From contig JBKEEJ010000006.1 in assembly GCA_047777345.1 (NCBI GenBank), positions 124,001 to 188,000 of the forward strand: a stretch of DNA of 64,000 bases, written 5' to 3'. This document shows, in pieces, positions 24,089-33,386 of this stretch (position 1 is the stretch's first letter; every line of letters starts with the position of its first letter). The DNA comes from Anaerocolumna sp047777345 (lineage in GTDB: Bacteria > Bacillota > Clostridia > Lachnospirales > Lachnospiraceae). A program made the position numbers and the translations under genes. Under the pieces are notes generated by a model. The model was not told where the DNA came from, made no database searches, and saw only the letters and a list, made by a program, of their open reading frames with translations.

Positions 24089-24190
24089 AAGAGGCTGTCG
24101 CCTTAATAAGCCTGAATTAGACTACTTCTATGCACCCTGTGTGTAAGAATAAGTCTAGCCTCAAAGCTTCCTTATGCAACAGCCCGTTTA
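24080..24190 (-). terminator. Long family-A hairpin, terminator of thrS
   Basis: On the minus strand GGGCTGTTGCATAAGGAAGC pairs imperfectly with a segment ending GCGACAGCC, followed by TCTTTTTTGC. An inner arm (GGCTAGACTTATTCTTAC with GTAGTCTAATTCAGGC) suggests a long stem of ~45 bp with mismatches. It shares outer arms with the other GGCTGTTGCA hairpins. Confidence 0.6.
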
Positions 24191-24348
24191 GGAATTTTAT
24201 CAATTCCTGATATATATTAAACCAAACACTATATCCAAACAGTCCTCAATGCCGTAAAATTATCCATGGTTTTTCCTTTTGCCAGTTCACAACAGCATAT
24301 CCAGGTAGCGTATTTCACGCATAACAGGATCTTTGAATCTTTCTTTTT

Positions 24349-26301
24349 TTATTGTTCTACTTCGATTTTGCGAATTTCTTTTGTTCTGATCTCTCGGCAG
24401 ATATCATCGATAAATTTATCAAGTGGTTTCTGTCCTTCGTCTCCTAAATAACGGCTTCTTACAGATACCAGTCCTTCCTCTTCTTCTTTCTGTCCTACTA
24501 CTAACAGGTAAGGAACTCTGTCAATCCTTGCCTCGCGAATCTTATATCCTATCTTTTCTGCACGTTCATCTACGCTGCAACGGATATCGTTATTCTTTAA
24601 TTCATTCTCAATTTTCTTAGCATAAGCATGATATTTTTCGGAAATCGGAAGTACTCTTACCTGTTCCGGACACAGCCAGGTCGGGAAAAGACCGGCATAT
24701 TTTTCAATTAACCAGGCCAGTGTTCTTTCATAGCAGCCTAAACTGGTTCTGTGAATAACATACGGACGAACTTTCTCACCGTTCTGATCGATATAATACA
24801 TATCGAATTGTTCGGCAATAATAGCATCCCACTGTATCGTAATCATAGTGTCTTCTTTCCCATATACATTCTTAGCCTGTATATCTACCTTAGGACCATA
24901 AAAGGCTGCTTCTCCTTCTGCTTCGGTAAACGGAATGTTAAGTTCACGTAAAATCTTACGGATTCTTTCCTGGGTTTCTTCCCAGATTTCCGGAGTTCCG
25001 ATGTATTTTTCCTTATTATTGGGATCCCATTTTGACAAACGGTAAGTTACATCCTCTTCCAGTCCTAAGGTTTTCAGGCAATACCTGGCCAAATCCAGAC
25101 AACCTTTAAATTCTTCGTCCATCTGATCCGGTCTTACAATCAGATGTCCTTCGGAAATGGTAAACTGACGAACACGGGTCAAGCCGTGCATTTCACCGGA
25201 ATCCTCATTTCTAAAAAGTGTTGAAGTTTCAGCCAAACGCACCGGCAGGTCTCGGTAGGATTTCTGACTGGCTTTATATACATAATACTGGAACGGGCAT
25301 GTCATAGGACGAAGGGCATATACTTCCTTATCTTTTTCCTCATCTCCTAAAACAAACATACCATCTTTATAATGGTCCCAATGTCCTGAAATTTTATACA
25401 AATCACTTTTTGCCATATAAGGAGTTTTGGTTCTTACATAGCCTCTTTTTTCCTCTTCATCTTCGATCCACCTTTGCAGTGTCTGCAGAATCTTTACACC
25501 GTTTGGCATAATAAGGGGGAGTCCCTGACCAATAACATCCACTGTCGTGAAAAGTTCCATTTCGCGGCCTAATTTATTATGGTCTCTTTTCTTAATATCC
25601 TCCAAATGTGCCAGATATGCTTCCAGGTCGGCATTTTTGGTAAATGCGGTTCCGTACACTCTGGTCAACATTTTATTCTTTTCACTGCCTCTCCAGTAAG
25701 CACCGGAAGAAGAAATTAACTTAAAGGCCTTAATGCCTTTCGTACTCATTAAATGGGGTCCTGCGCAAAGATCCACAAAATCTCCCTGTTTATAGAAGGA
25801 AATCTCCGCGTCTTCCGGAAGATCACGGATTAATTCCACTTTATATGGTTCGCCTCTGTCTTCCATTAACTGAATCGCTTCTTCCCTGGGAAGGGTAAAA
25901 CGCTCTAACTGGGCGCCTTCTTTTATAATCTTTTTCATTTCCTTTTCAATGGCATCCAGGGCATCCCTGTCGAAAGGTTCCACATCAAAATCATAGTAAA
26001 AACCTGTGTCAATGGCAGGTCCAATTGCCAATTTCGCATGAGGATATAAGCGTTTTACCGCTTCGGCAAGTACATGGGATGTGGTATGTCTGTAGGCTGC
26101 CTTACCGGCTTCATCCTGAAAGGTTAATATGTTCAGTTCGCAATCTTCGGAAATTACCGTACGCAAATCTACCACTTTTCCGTTTACTTCACCGGCACAT
26201 GCCATTCTGGCAAGTCCTTCGCTGATGTCTTTTGCAATATCAATAACAGACATGGCATGATCATATTCTTTTACAGATCCGTCTTTTAATGTAATCTTCA
26301 T
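24349..26301 (-). CDS. thrS: Threonyl-tRNA synthetase
   Basis: 650 residues. N-terminal TGS domain (MKITLKDGSVKEYDHAMSV), second additional domain with HTTSHVLAEAVKRLY, then the class II catalytic core (TRVRQFTISEGHLI, YGPKVDIQ, RTSLGCYERTLAWLIE) and an anticodon-binding domain (VRVLPISEKYHAYAKKIENEL). The start is the ATG at 26301, with AAAGGAGAG eight bases upstream; the frame stays open 42 codons further without such a site. Expression should rise when charged tRNA-Thr falls, through the T-box upstream. Near the C-terminus the tail (KEIRKIEVEQ) is slightly longer than average. Confidence 0.98.
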   Translation of the reverse strand: MKITLKDGSVKEYDHAMSVIDIAKDISEGLARMACAGEVNGKVVDLRTVISEDCELNILTFQDEAGKAAYRHTTSHVLAEAVKRLYPHAKLAIGPAIDTGFYYDFDVEPFDRDALDAIEKEMKKIIKEGAQLERFTLPREEAIQLMEDRGEPYKVELIRDLPEDAEISFYKQGDFVDLCAGPHLMSTKGIKAFKLISSSGAYWRGSEKNKMLTRVYGTAFTKNADLEAYLAHLEDIKKRDHNKLGREMELFTTVDVIGQGLPLIMPNGVKILQTLQRWIEDEEEKRGYVRTKTPYMAKSDLYKISGHWDHYKDGMFVLGDEEKDKEVYALRPMTCPFQYYVYKASQKSYRDLPVRLAETSTLFRNEDSGEMHGLTRVRQFTISEGHLIVRPDQMDEEFKGCLDLARYCLKTLGLEEDVTYRLSKWDPNNKEKYIGTPEIWEETQERIRKILRELNIPFTEAEGEAAFYGPKVDIQAKNVYGKEDTMITIQWDAIIAEQFDMYYIDQNGEKVRPYVIHRTSLGCYERTLAWLIEKYAGLFPTWLCPEQVRVLPISEKYHAYAKKIENELKNNDIRCSVDERAEKIGYKIREARIDRVPYLLVVGQKEEEEGLVSVRSRYLGDEGQKPLDKFIDDICREIRTKEIRKIEVEQ

Positions 26302-26465
26302 AGCTTTCTCTCCTTTAATATTTTGTTCGTTTATATAAGTCATAAATATGGGTTGTGTTATCAGACAATTCTTTATGCGTAATCCTGCCTGTTTGTTCTT
26401 TAAACATGTAGGATTTTGGCAATGCAAAAAGCTTACATACGCAAGAATCTTATTTAAATGTTTAA

Positions 26466-26735
26466 TAAAAAAAACCCGCCACTTTCTCGTTGCCTGACAG
26501 CAATTTCGAAAGGGACGAGTTTACGGCTCGCGGTTCCACCCTCGTTGGAATTAAGCAGATACTTCTGATTAATTCCCACTTCATTGGATTATAACGTAAT
26601 CAACGGACCGGATTAGGGTCACTCAGAGGTAGTTTTCGGAAGTCATCCAATGAGATATTTCCACCATATCATATCTCTCTCTGTAATGTAAGACAACCTA
26701 CTCGTCTCGTCAACGCATTAACATATTAATTGATA
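26466..26735 (-). promoter_or_regulatory. T-box riboswitch of thrS
   Basis: Reading the minus strand: a long stem I, the invariant T-box AGGGTGGAACCGCG (26529-26542), and a terminator (about 26466-26520, ending GGCGGGTTTTTTTT). In the 3' side of stem I the sequence GAAAACTACCTCTGAGTG offers ACC, a threonine codon, as the specifier. Uncharged tRNA-Thr would stabilise the antiterminator and allow thrS transcription. T-box and terminator are certain; the specifier position is inferred from context. Confidence 0.92.
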
Positions 26736-26741
26736 TTCTTC

Positions 26742-26769
26742 ATTATAACATTGTAAAGTCCTTTGTCAA
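26742..26769 (-). promoter_or_regulatory. Promoter of the thrS T-box leader
   Basis: On the minus strand TTGACA (26764-26769), a 16-base spacer and TATAAT (26742-26747), just ahead of stem I. Confidence 0.75.
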
Positions 26770-26805
26770 GAGGGATTTTCTCACAGGAAATTTATTCCCA
26801 ATGGC

Positions 26806-28005
26806 TTATTTTTTTAGTCTCGTAAGCTTCCGCTGCTTTGTCACAGCATCCCTTCGAATAACCTCTTCATATACTCTTTCCACATTTCGGGCAAATTCTT
26901 CAGATGAGTACTTTCTTACCTTCTGTCTTGCATTTTCCCCATATGGAACATGATTTTCATTAAAAAATATAGCATCCAGTCCTTTCATTAAGCTTTCCCT
27001 GTCCGTAAAATCAAAACCGTTCCATCCGGGAACCAGTATGTCCTGCAGGCATTTGTCTTTCTTTGCTACCACTGGAAGGCCTGCCGCCATTGCCTCGATA
27101 TAGGTTAGTCCCTGGGTTTCACTTTGAGAAGCGCTGACAAACACATCTCCCAACTGATAGAAAATACCAATATTATCCCATGGCTGAGGCCCGGTAAAAA
27201 TAATGCTGTCCTGCATCTTTTCCTTTGCAACCATATGCTTTAAGTCATCCATTTCCGGTCCGCCGCCCACAATTAAAAATTTAACATTCTTTCTGTTTTT
27301 CATATATTCAGGCATGGCTTCAATAATTTCGGCAATATTCTTTTCCTTTGAAATCCTTCCCAAATACAAAAGTACTTTATCTTCCGCTTTTATGCCATAT
27401 CTCTGCCTTAATTTCAGAACATCCTCTTTTGGGTATAAATCAGGATTAAACTTTTTTAAATTAACTCCCGTAGGAACTACGGAAATATCCCGGTGCACAC
27501 TGTATTTTAAAAGTAATTCCTTAACCTTTTGGGTAGGCACAATAACCTGTTCTGCCGTGTTGCAGCAAACCTTGGTAAATACCCTGACAAAGGCTTTTGC
27601 CCTTTTATCCAGGGATTTAAAATGGGTAATATAATGGGTATAATCTTCATATATGGTATGATATGTATGAACAATGGGAAGTTTAAGTTCCTTTGCCATA
27701 ATACGTCCAAATATGCCTAATGAAAATTCCGTATGTGTGTGAATCAAGTCCAGGTTCAGCTTTTTTATAAGAGAAGCCAGTTTAGGATGATAAAATAAAC
27801 CAACCCTTCTTTCCGTTATAAAAATACAGGGTAAACTGGGCACACGAAACACATTATGCTCAAACTCGGGTGCTCCCGGAGTTGTGGTGGTAAATACATA
27901 GACCGTATGGCCAATTTCCTCCAGTTCCTGCTTTAACATATACACAGAGTTGGCAACTCCATTAATCTCCGGATAATACGTCTCCGTAAACAAACCTATA
28001 TTCAA
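26806..28005 (-). CDS. Glycosyltransferase family 4, diacylglycerol glucosyltransferase-like
   Basis: About 399 residues, GT-B fold. N-terminal half: MNIGLFTETYYPEINGVANSVYML, HTHTEFSLGIFGR, HTYHTIYEDYTHY. C-terminal half: LLYLGRISKEKNI (donor-binding) and the EX7E motif in SETQGLTYIEAMAAGLPVVA. This resembles 1,2-diacylglycerol 3-glucosyltransferases that make membrane glycolipids in Firmicutes; the lipid acceptor is inferred. I choose the TTG at 28005, 8 bases after AGAGGAG; a TTG seven codons upstream would include that ribosome site. Monocistronic. Confidence 0.85.
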   Translation of the reverse strand: MNIGLFTETYYPEINGVANSVYMLKQELEEIGHTVYVFTTTTPGAPEFEHNVFRVPSLPCIFITERRVGLFYHPKLASLIKKLNLDLIHTHTEFSLGIFGRIMAKELKLPIVHTYHTIYEDYTHYITHFKSLDKRAKAFVRVFTKVCCNTAEQVIVPTQKVKELLLKYSVHRDISVVPTGVNLKKFNPDLYPKEDVLKLRQRYGIKAEDKVLLYLGRISKEKNIAEIIEAMPEYMKNRKNVKFLIVGGGPEMDDLKHMVAKEKMQDSIIFTGPQPWDNIGIFYQLGDVFVSASQSETQGLTYIEAMAAGLPVVAKKDKCLQDILVPGWNGFDFTDRESLMKGLDAIFFNENHVPYGENARQKVRKYSSEEFARNVERVYEEVIRRDAVTKQRKLTRLKK

Positions 28006-28078
28006 TGAAAACTCTCCTCTTTTCAATAAGCAATAAAATATCCCATACCAATTATATTAAACGAATTTACTTTGACAA

Positions 28079-28471
28079 TCAATTCTTTCCGATTAATTTA
28101 TCTTTTTCCAAAATGTGATGCACAAGCCAGTTGCTTAAAAATTCCAGTAAATCAAGCAACGTTCCTGTCTGGTCCTGATCCATTTTCTCAAGATCAATGG
28201 AATCCAGTTTCTCGCGAAAATCATCATGTTCCACTTTATGAGACAAAAAACGTTTGTACTGTATGCTCCTCATATATTCTTCTTCGTCACTAAAATGTTT
28301 TTTGGCATATTCTCTAAGTTCATTAAGAATTTCCCGGATATGATCAAATTTGTCCGGGAGCAATTCATTTTTTAAAAGATAATACGCTTCATCGGCTATA
28401 CGAAAAAGTTCTTTGTGTTCCTTGTCAATCAGGTCGATATTGGTATAATACTCCTCTTTCATCTCATACAT
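28079..28471 (-). CDS. Bacteriohemerythrin
   Basis: 130 residues, single hemerythrin domain. The di-iron ligands are all visible: H19 (IDKEHKELF), H59 and E63 (HFSDEEEYM), H78 and H82 (SHKVEHDDF), H119 and D124 (HHILEKDK). It binds O2 reversibly and in anaerobes delivers or scavenges oxygen. ATG preceded by AGGTGGATTGCT. No chemoreceptor domain is fused. It joins the list of oxygen-defence genes of the window although ~20 kb from the encapsulin island. Confidence 0.93.
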   Translation of the reverse strand: MYEMKEEYYTNIDLIDKEHKELFRIADEAYYLLKNELLPDKFDHIREILNELREYAKKHFSDEEEYMRSIQYKRFLSHKVEHDDFREKLDSIDLEKMDQDQTGTLLDLLEFLSNWLVHHILEKDKLIGKN

Positions 28472-28511
28472 AGCAATCCACCTACTCCTTTGCCAAAATC
28501 ATCAGGCTTTA

Positions 28512-29192
28512 TCACAAGGAAACCGGTACATAATCTTTTATTATCATTTGATTCATAGTAACCTGACAGTCCAGTGCCAAAATATGTACTCCTTCTTTTG
28601 CCGCCTTTCTTAGGGCTTTTCCAAACTCCGGATCCGTGGCATCATTGAGTTTAAAGTAGCTTACATCTTTCATCTGAATCACAAAGATAATATAGGCCTC
28701 ATATCCTTCCCGTACACACTGACATAATTCGTTAATATGCTTTACTCCCCTTTCTGTAGGCGCGTCAGGGAAAAGAACAACTCCGTTTTCTTCTAAGGTT
28801 ACTCCTTTTACTTCAATATAGGCTTTCTTGTCTGCCGTTTCCAAATAAAAGTCAAATCTGGAGTTTTTGTACGTTTTTTCAGGCTTTAAATATGCTATAT
28901 CCTTATATAAGCCACCGTCTTTTAGCCACTCCGAAACGGCCTTATTGGGGGCCTGGGAATCCATATTAATGAGACGTTCTCCCTTCATTACCCCAATAAC
29001 CGAATATTTTGTTTTTCTGGATGAATTGTCACTTTCCTGTAAAAATAAAGTTACACCGGGCAGAAGAAGTTCCCTGCATCTTCCGGTGTTTTTTACATGA
29101 CAGGATTCCACATGACCGTCAATTTCAGCCAAAGCTATAAACCGGTTGGGTCTTGAGATAAATTTGCCTGTCCTAACATTTTTGTAAATCAT
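28512..29192 (-). CDS. sfsA: SfsA family protein (putative nuclease/DNA-binding)
   Basis: About 227 residues. SfsA hallmarks: RPNRFIALAEIDG, CHVKNTGRCRELLLPG, SRFDFYLE, AYIEVKGVTLEENGVVLFPDAPTERGVKHINEL. The fold combines an OB-like N-terminus with a PD-(D/E)xK nuclease-like core (D-F-Y-L-E, then E-V-K). The historical name (sugar fermentation stimulation) does not settle its activity. I take the ATG at 29192; a GTG three codons upstream is the alternative. Standalone gene, 40 bp upstream of hemerythrin, same strand, so possibly co-transcribed. Confidence 0.92.
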   Translation of the reverse strand: MIYKNVRTGKFISRPNRFIALAEIDGHVESCHVKNTGRCRELLLPGVTLFLQESDNSSRKTKYSVIGVMKGERLINMDSQAPNKAVSEWLKDGGLYKDIAYLKPEKTYKNSRFDFYLETADKKAYIEVKGVTLEENGVVLFPDAPTERGVKHINELCQCVREGYEAYIIFVIQMKDVSYFKLNDATDPEFGKALRKAAKEGVHILALDCQVTMNQMIIKDYVPVSL

Positions 29193-29468
29193 AAACAGCA
29201 CTCTTTTCTATAGTTATCAATTATAACATTTCTGGAAATTTTCATCAATGTTTTTCCAAAATCGGGAAATAAATATTTTGTAATAAAATTATATTTTTTT
29301 GATTTTTTGGTAAAAATTATTATAAGTTTTACTTTATTTTTCCACAACCATCTCTTATAATAGAACTGATAACAGGAAATCGGATAATTATTTTAAAGAA
29401 TTTTTTTTAACTGTATAACAAAAATGAGATTTTGCATATACTGATTAACGAAAGGAAGTATGAAGAGC
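29193..29468. other. Divergent AT-rich intergenic region
   Basis: Contains poly-T/A stretches and several -10-like boxes (e.g. TATAAT within 29358-29363 region); no gene or RNA recognised. Confidence 0.35.
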
Positions 29469-29792
29469 ATGAAAAAATTTGGTAAGTTTTTATTCGGAAC
29501 CGTATCCGTAGCAACCCTGGCCTGCGGAGCCTACTATTTGTACAAAAATCTGATAAATAAGGACTCTTCTGATGATTTTGACGAATTTGAGGATGACTTT
29601 GAAGACTTCGATGCCGAAGACGAGGATACCGACAAGACAAATGTCAGAGATACAAGGGAATATGTGTCGATAAATATTACTTCCGACGGTTCTGGCCCAA
29701 GTACTTCTAAAGAAAACACTGCTGCAAATGAAAATACTGCTGATTCTTCTTCAACCGATAATTCTGCTGAAACGAAAGAAAGTGCCGAATAG
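29469..29792 (+). CDS. Small membrane-anchored acidic protein
   Basis: About 107 residues. After a short basic N-terminus one hydrophobic segment (LFGTVSVATLACGAYYLYKNL, ~8-27) is followed by a very acidic stretch (D/E/F-rich, ~32-58) and a S/T/N/E-rich tail. This is a typical small YtxH-like or anchored surface/cytosolic tail protein; no function is known to me. Two in-frame ATGs (29460, 29469) follow AAAGGAAG; the second has the better spacing. The gene stands alone and is followed by a family-A hairpin. Confidence 0.65.
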   Translation: MKKFGKFLFGTVSVATLACGAYYLYKNLINKDSSDDFDEFEDDFEDFDAEDEDTDKTNVRDTREYVSINITSDGSGPSTSKENTAANENTADSSSTDNSAETKESAE

Positions 29793-29808
29793 GGTCCTTT
29801 TCAATGAA

Positions 29809-29907
29809 AGGGCTGTCTTATAATGCACCATAATGCTGCAAAACGGCAACATGTGTAAGGATACATGTTGCCATTTTACATATCTAATGTACATTATGCA
29901 ACAGCCC
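29809..29907. terminator. Compound family-A hairpin between convergent genes
   Basis: Outer arms AGGGCTGT...TAATG and CATTATGCAACAGCCCT enclose an inner perfect hairpin GGCAACATGTGTA/TACATGTTGCC. It sits between the small anchored protein and the anti-sigma gene and likely ends both transcripts. Confidence 0.55.
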
Positions 29908-29951
29908 TGCCTGTATTTAGTACAGTTAAAATTTACAATTTTTTCATACTG

Positions 29952-30878
29952 TTAATCTTTTGTATTTTTCATTATTTCCTCATAATATTGATTCAGCATT
30001 TCTATCAGATCATCGGCATTTTTTGTGTTATATACTGACTTATCCTTTTCCTTGGCATTTTTGCTTTGTATCTGTATATTGCTTCCGATTACTATGGTAT
30101 AATCCGTATTTTCTTTTGAAGTAATGGAAATTTTATAAGTCCAGTCATTGTCATTATCCGCTTCTCCCACAGGATTTAACGGATAGCCATTCAGTATATC
30201 ATACAGTTTGGTTGCATCTTTTACCGGATATTTGCTTGTAACCTGTTTCCCGCTTACTTTTGTTATGGTTAACTCTGTTACGGAATCTGCGGTAACCGGA
30301 AAAATATCGGAAAAAATTGCTTCCATGCCAAAAGTATTTTCTTCTCCCTTATATGCCTTGCTGATATTATCCGCTGCCTGCATAGCATAATCCATTTTGT
30401 CATCTGTCGCAGCACTGTCATTTTGGTCTGTCTTGCTTTCCCCGCTTTCTGCTTCTGTGATTGCGTATGATGTGCCGTTATCCAAATCGCTGCTGCCATC
30501 AGCAGTTGATTGGGTCAAATCATATTTTTCGGTGGATTTTTTATCCATAGCGGTTTCTTCCGTTACTGCATTCATGCTTTCGTCGGCTCCTTTTTTACCG
30601 CCCGGGAAACCTGTCTGTACAATTCCTATTCCAATCAGTAAAACAGTAACTAAGGCTGCCGCACTTACTAGCCTGCGTACCGGAAATCTCTTTCTCTTTT
30701 TCATCTCTTCCTTTTGATTTTCCTGATTCTTTGCTTTTCTAACAGCCTTTAAGGTTCTGTCCATTAAATCTTCGGAAACCTTTATGTCATCCGCCTCAAA
30801 AGAAGCATTCAGACGTTCTTTCAGCCACAAATTATCCAGTTCACCCTGAAAGTTATTTTTTCTATTCCTGTTTTCCAC
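29952..30878 (-). CDS. Anti-sigma factor, membrane-spanning
   Basis: About 308 residues. Cytoplasmic N-terminal ~75 residues (DNLWLKERLNASFEADDIKVSEDLMDRTLKAVRKAKNQENQKEEMKKRKRF region) precede one transmembrane helix (LVSAAALVTVLLIGIGIVQTGF), then an extracytoplasmic domain of ~200 residues with a low-complexity D/S/T/E linker and a folded C-terminus. Start at GTG 30878, with AAGGGAGGG six bases upstream; the sigma gene stop (TAA) ends one base earlier, so the pair is coupled. By position it holds the ECF sigma factor inactive at the membrane until an envelope signal arrives. Family assignment beyond anti-sigma is not made. Confidence 0.8.
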   Translation of the reverse strand: MENRNRKNNFQGELDNLWLKERLNASFEADDIKVSEDLMDRTLKAVRKAKNQENQKEEMKKRKRFPVRRLVSAAALVTVLLIGIGIVQTGFPGGKKGADESMNAVTEETAMDKKSTEKYDLTQSTADGSSDLDNGTSYAITEAESGESKTDQNDSAATDDKMDYAMQAADNISKAYKGEENTFGMEAIFSDIFPVTADSVTELTITKVSGKQVTSKYPVKDATKLYDILNGYPLNPVGEADNDNDWTYKISITSKENTDYTIVIGSNIQIQSKNAKEKDKSVYNTKNADDLIEMLNQYYEEIMKNTKD

Positions 30879-30879
30879 G

Positions 30880-31395
30880 TTAAACCCTCCCTTCAAGGCT
30901 AAGCTTTAATTTTTCTTTTGCTCTGGATAGCCGGCTCTTGGCCGTACCTTCTGCAATATGCAGAACTTTTGCGGCCTCGCTGATGGTCATATCATGATAA
31001 TAAACACACAGCAAAACGTCTTTATATTTATCCGGCAGTTTCATAACTTCCTGGCGTATCATCCGGTTTTCGTCCTGTTGTTCTACAGTTGTAAAATCGT
31101 CTTTACCCGCTATTGTTTTTTCCTGAAATTCCGTAAACGGTGCGACTCTGTGATTCCATGCACTTTTCATATAATCTTTGCTGGTATTAATCGTAATACG
31201 TATAATCCATGTTTTTATACTGCTGTTGCCCTGAAAAGTATTAAGCTTTTGGTTTACTTTAATAAAGACATCCTGGAAAATATCCTCCGCTGCGTGACTA
31301 TCCTTGACATACATATAAGCTGTCCGTAGAACATCATTTCCATATAGTCTCATTAATGTCTCAATGTCGTAAACCGGTGCCTTGTCCTCGTACAT
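30880..31395 (-). CDS. ECF-type RNA polymerase sigma factor
   Basis: 171 residues. Region 2 (LMRLYGNDVLRTAYMYVKDSHAAEDIFQDVFIKVNQKL) with the DAED-like core motif, a short linker, and region 4 (LPDKYKDVLLCVYYHDMTISEAAKVLHIAEGTAKSRLSRAKEKLK) with its helix-turn-helix. It directs transcription of an envelope or stress regulon and is silenced by the anti-sigma factor encoded just downstream. ATG preceded by GGGGGAG. The promoter it recognises, probably including its own, is not identified here. Confidence 0.95.
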   Translation of the reverse strand: MYEDKAPVYDIETLMRLYGNDVLRTAYMYVKDSHAAEDIFQDVFIKVNQKLNTFQGNSSIKTWIIRITINTSKDYMKSAWNHRVAPFTEFQEKTIAGKDDFTTVEQQDENRMIRQEVMKLPDKYKDVLLCVYYHDMTISEAAKVLHIAEGTAKSRLSRAKEKLKLSLEGRV

Positions 31396-31569
31396 TGATA
31401 ACTCCCCCTATATAGTTTTACGCGGTATATGCTCATCTCCTATTCCGTGTAAATTTTACCTCTTCATAGGTTTATAGTTGCAGTATCTATGTACTATCAA
31501 CTATTAGACGATGCAATTTCATTAACAGTTTCATATATTTTCAGTTTGTTAAGCCAACACTGATATACC

Positions 31570-33324
31570 TTACATTGCCAGTTCTTTTTCTCCCTGTGCA
31601 AGCCGATACAGATTTGCATATATGCCATTTTTCTCCAGTAATTCCGCGTGGGTTCCTCTTTCTTTAATACCATCCTCACTCAGTACAATGATATTTTTCG
31701 CATTGCGTATCGTTGAAAGCCTGTGGGCAATTACAAAAGTAGTCCTGTTCTGGGCCAGTTTTTCCAGTGATTCCTGCACTACTTTTTCACTTTCATTATC
31801 AAGAGCCGAAGTTGCTTCGTCAAAAATCAGTATTGGAGGGTTTTTAAGAAATACCCTGGCTATGCTAAGCCTTTGTTTCTGGCCTCCGGATAATTTGACA
31901 CCTCTTTGTCCTATATAAGTATGGTAGCCATCCGGCAATTCCATAATAAACTCGTGGGCATTGGCCTTTTTGGCGGCTTCAATAACTTCCTCATCCGTTG
32001 CTTCCAGTTTACCGTAACGAATATTATCCAATACCGTTCCTGTAAAAAGGTACACATCCTGCTGCACAATACCGATATTTTTGCGAAGAGACCGCATTTT
32101 AATATCCCGAATATCAATACCGTCCAAAAGGATTCTGCCTTCCGTCACATCATAAAATCTTGGAATCAAACTGCAAAGGGTTGTTTTGCCTACGCCGGAA
32201 GAACCTACTAAAGCCAGATAATCCCCCGCATTGACCTTTAAATTTATGTTGCGAAAAACATCGGATTTGGTATCCTGATACCGGAAAGATACGTTCTGAA
32301 ATTCAATATTGCCTTTTACCTCTTTTAACGTAATGGCATTCTTTTTATCCACAATGTCCGGCTGAATATTCATAATTTCCATAAAACGGTCAAATCCCGT
32401 AATTCCATTCTGAAACTGTTCCGTAAAGTTAATCAGCTTGCGGACCGGCTCAATAATATTATTAATATAGAGCAAGAAAGTAAGCAAATCACTTAATTCT
32501 ATTATCTCTTTGGTTAAAAGGGCTGCCCCTCCCAGAACAACCGCCACGTTAATTAAACTGATAAAAAATCCAAGACCGGAATGAAAATTTGCCATCTGCC
32601 AGTAACTGTCCCGCTTACTTGCAACAAACTTACGGTTCCCTTCATGAAATTTATCCATTTCCTTTTTCTCATTGGCAAAGGATTTTACAACCCGGATACC
32701 AGACAGGTTATCTTCAATCTGGGCATTAATTTCAGCAATTCTTTCCCTGTTGGCCTTAAATGCCCTATTCATTTTATTTTTCATATGCATCGCAAAAGTG
32801 AACATAATGGGAATAAAAATGAATACGATTAAGGTAAGTGGAAGATTGACATTTATTAGTATGATAAAGGTACCTACAAATTTGATAATGGAAATAACAA
32901 GGTCTTCCGGACCGTGGTGGCATAATTCCGTAATATCAAACAAATCATTGGTAATTCTGGACATTAACTGACCGGTTTTCTGGTTATCATAAAAATTAAA
33001 GGACAGTTTCTGATAATGCTCGAAAATATCATTGCGCATATCATATTCCATTTTGGCCCCCATAACATGGCCCTGGTAGGTAATATAAAAATTACATATA
33101 AATTCCAGAACTGCCAATCCAATCATTAAAAAGCCCAGTTTAATAATTGTGTGCATTACCTGATTAATATCGTAATTTACTAACAGCACATTGGTCACAT
33201 ACCGGACAATTAACGGATAAATTAAGGAAATCCCTGCTGCCGTCAGGGCAAAGAACATATCCAGAAAAAACAAGCCCTTATAAGGCTTATAATAAGATAT
33301 AAACTTTTTAAACCGATTACTCAT
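31570..33324 (-). CDS. ABC transporter, fused permease and ATPase (MsbA/LmrA-like exporter)
   Basis: 584 residues, half-transporter. Six membrane helices occupy ~1-300 with coupling-helix segments; the ATPase has Walker A GSSGVGKT (374-381), signature LSGGQKQRLSIA, Walker B ILIFDEATSALD and the H-loop VIAHRLSTI. It forms a homodimer, or a heterodimer with a partner not present here. Substrate could be lipid, peptide or drug. Ribosome site AAGAGGT before ATG at 33324. It stands alone, downstream of a GCCTGGC hairpin at 33355-33376. Confidence 0.9.
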   Translation of the reverse strand: MSNRFKKFISYYKPYKGLFFLDMFFALTAAGISLIYPLIVRYVTNVLLVNYDINQVMHTIIKLGFLMIGLAVLEFICNFYITYQGHVMGAKMEYDMRNDIFEHYQKLSFNFYDNQKTGQLMSRITNDLFDITELCHHGPEDLVISIIKFVGTFIILINVNLPLTLIVFIFIPIMFTFAMHMKNKMNRAFKANRERIAEINAQIEDNLSGIRVVKSFANEKKEMDKFHEGNRKFVASKRDSYWQMANFHSGLGFFISLINVAVVLGGAALLTKEIIELSDLLTFLLYINNIIEPVRKLINFTEQFQNGITGFDRFMEIMNIQPDIVDKKNAITLKEVKGNIEFQNVSFRYQDTKSDVFRNINLKVNAGDYLALVGSSGVGKTTLCSLIPRFYDVTEGRILLDGIDIRDIKMRSLRKNIGIVQQDVYLFTGTVLDNIRYGKLEATDEEVIEAAKKANAHEFIMELPDGYHTYIGQRGVKLSGGQKQRLSIARVFLKNPPILIFDEATSALDNESEKVVQESLEKLAQNRTTFVIAHRLSTIRNAKNIIVLSEDGIKERGTHAELLEKNGIYANLYRLAQGEKELAM

Positions 33325-33354
33325 CGAAGACCTCTTTTCTTATATAATGAACAT

Positions 33355-33376
33355 AGGGCCTGGCTTGCCAGACCCT
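33355..33376. repeat. CTGGC-TT-GCCAG hairpin (intergenic family B)
   Basis: AGGGCCTGGC and GCCAGACCCT around a TT loop. The same core GTCTGGC-TTGCCAGAC occurs at 44536-44556 and, as GAGTCTGGTTGGCCAGACTC, at 49871-49890. On the minus strand it is upstream of the ABC transporter. Confidence 0.5.
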
Positions 33377-33386
33377 TTCATCTGTT

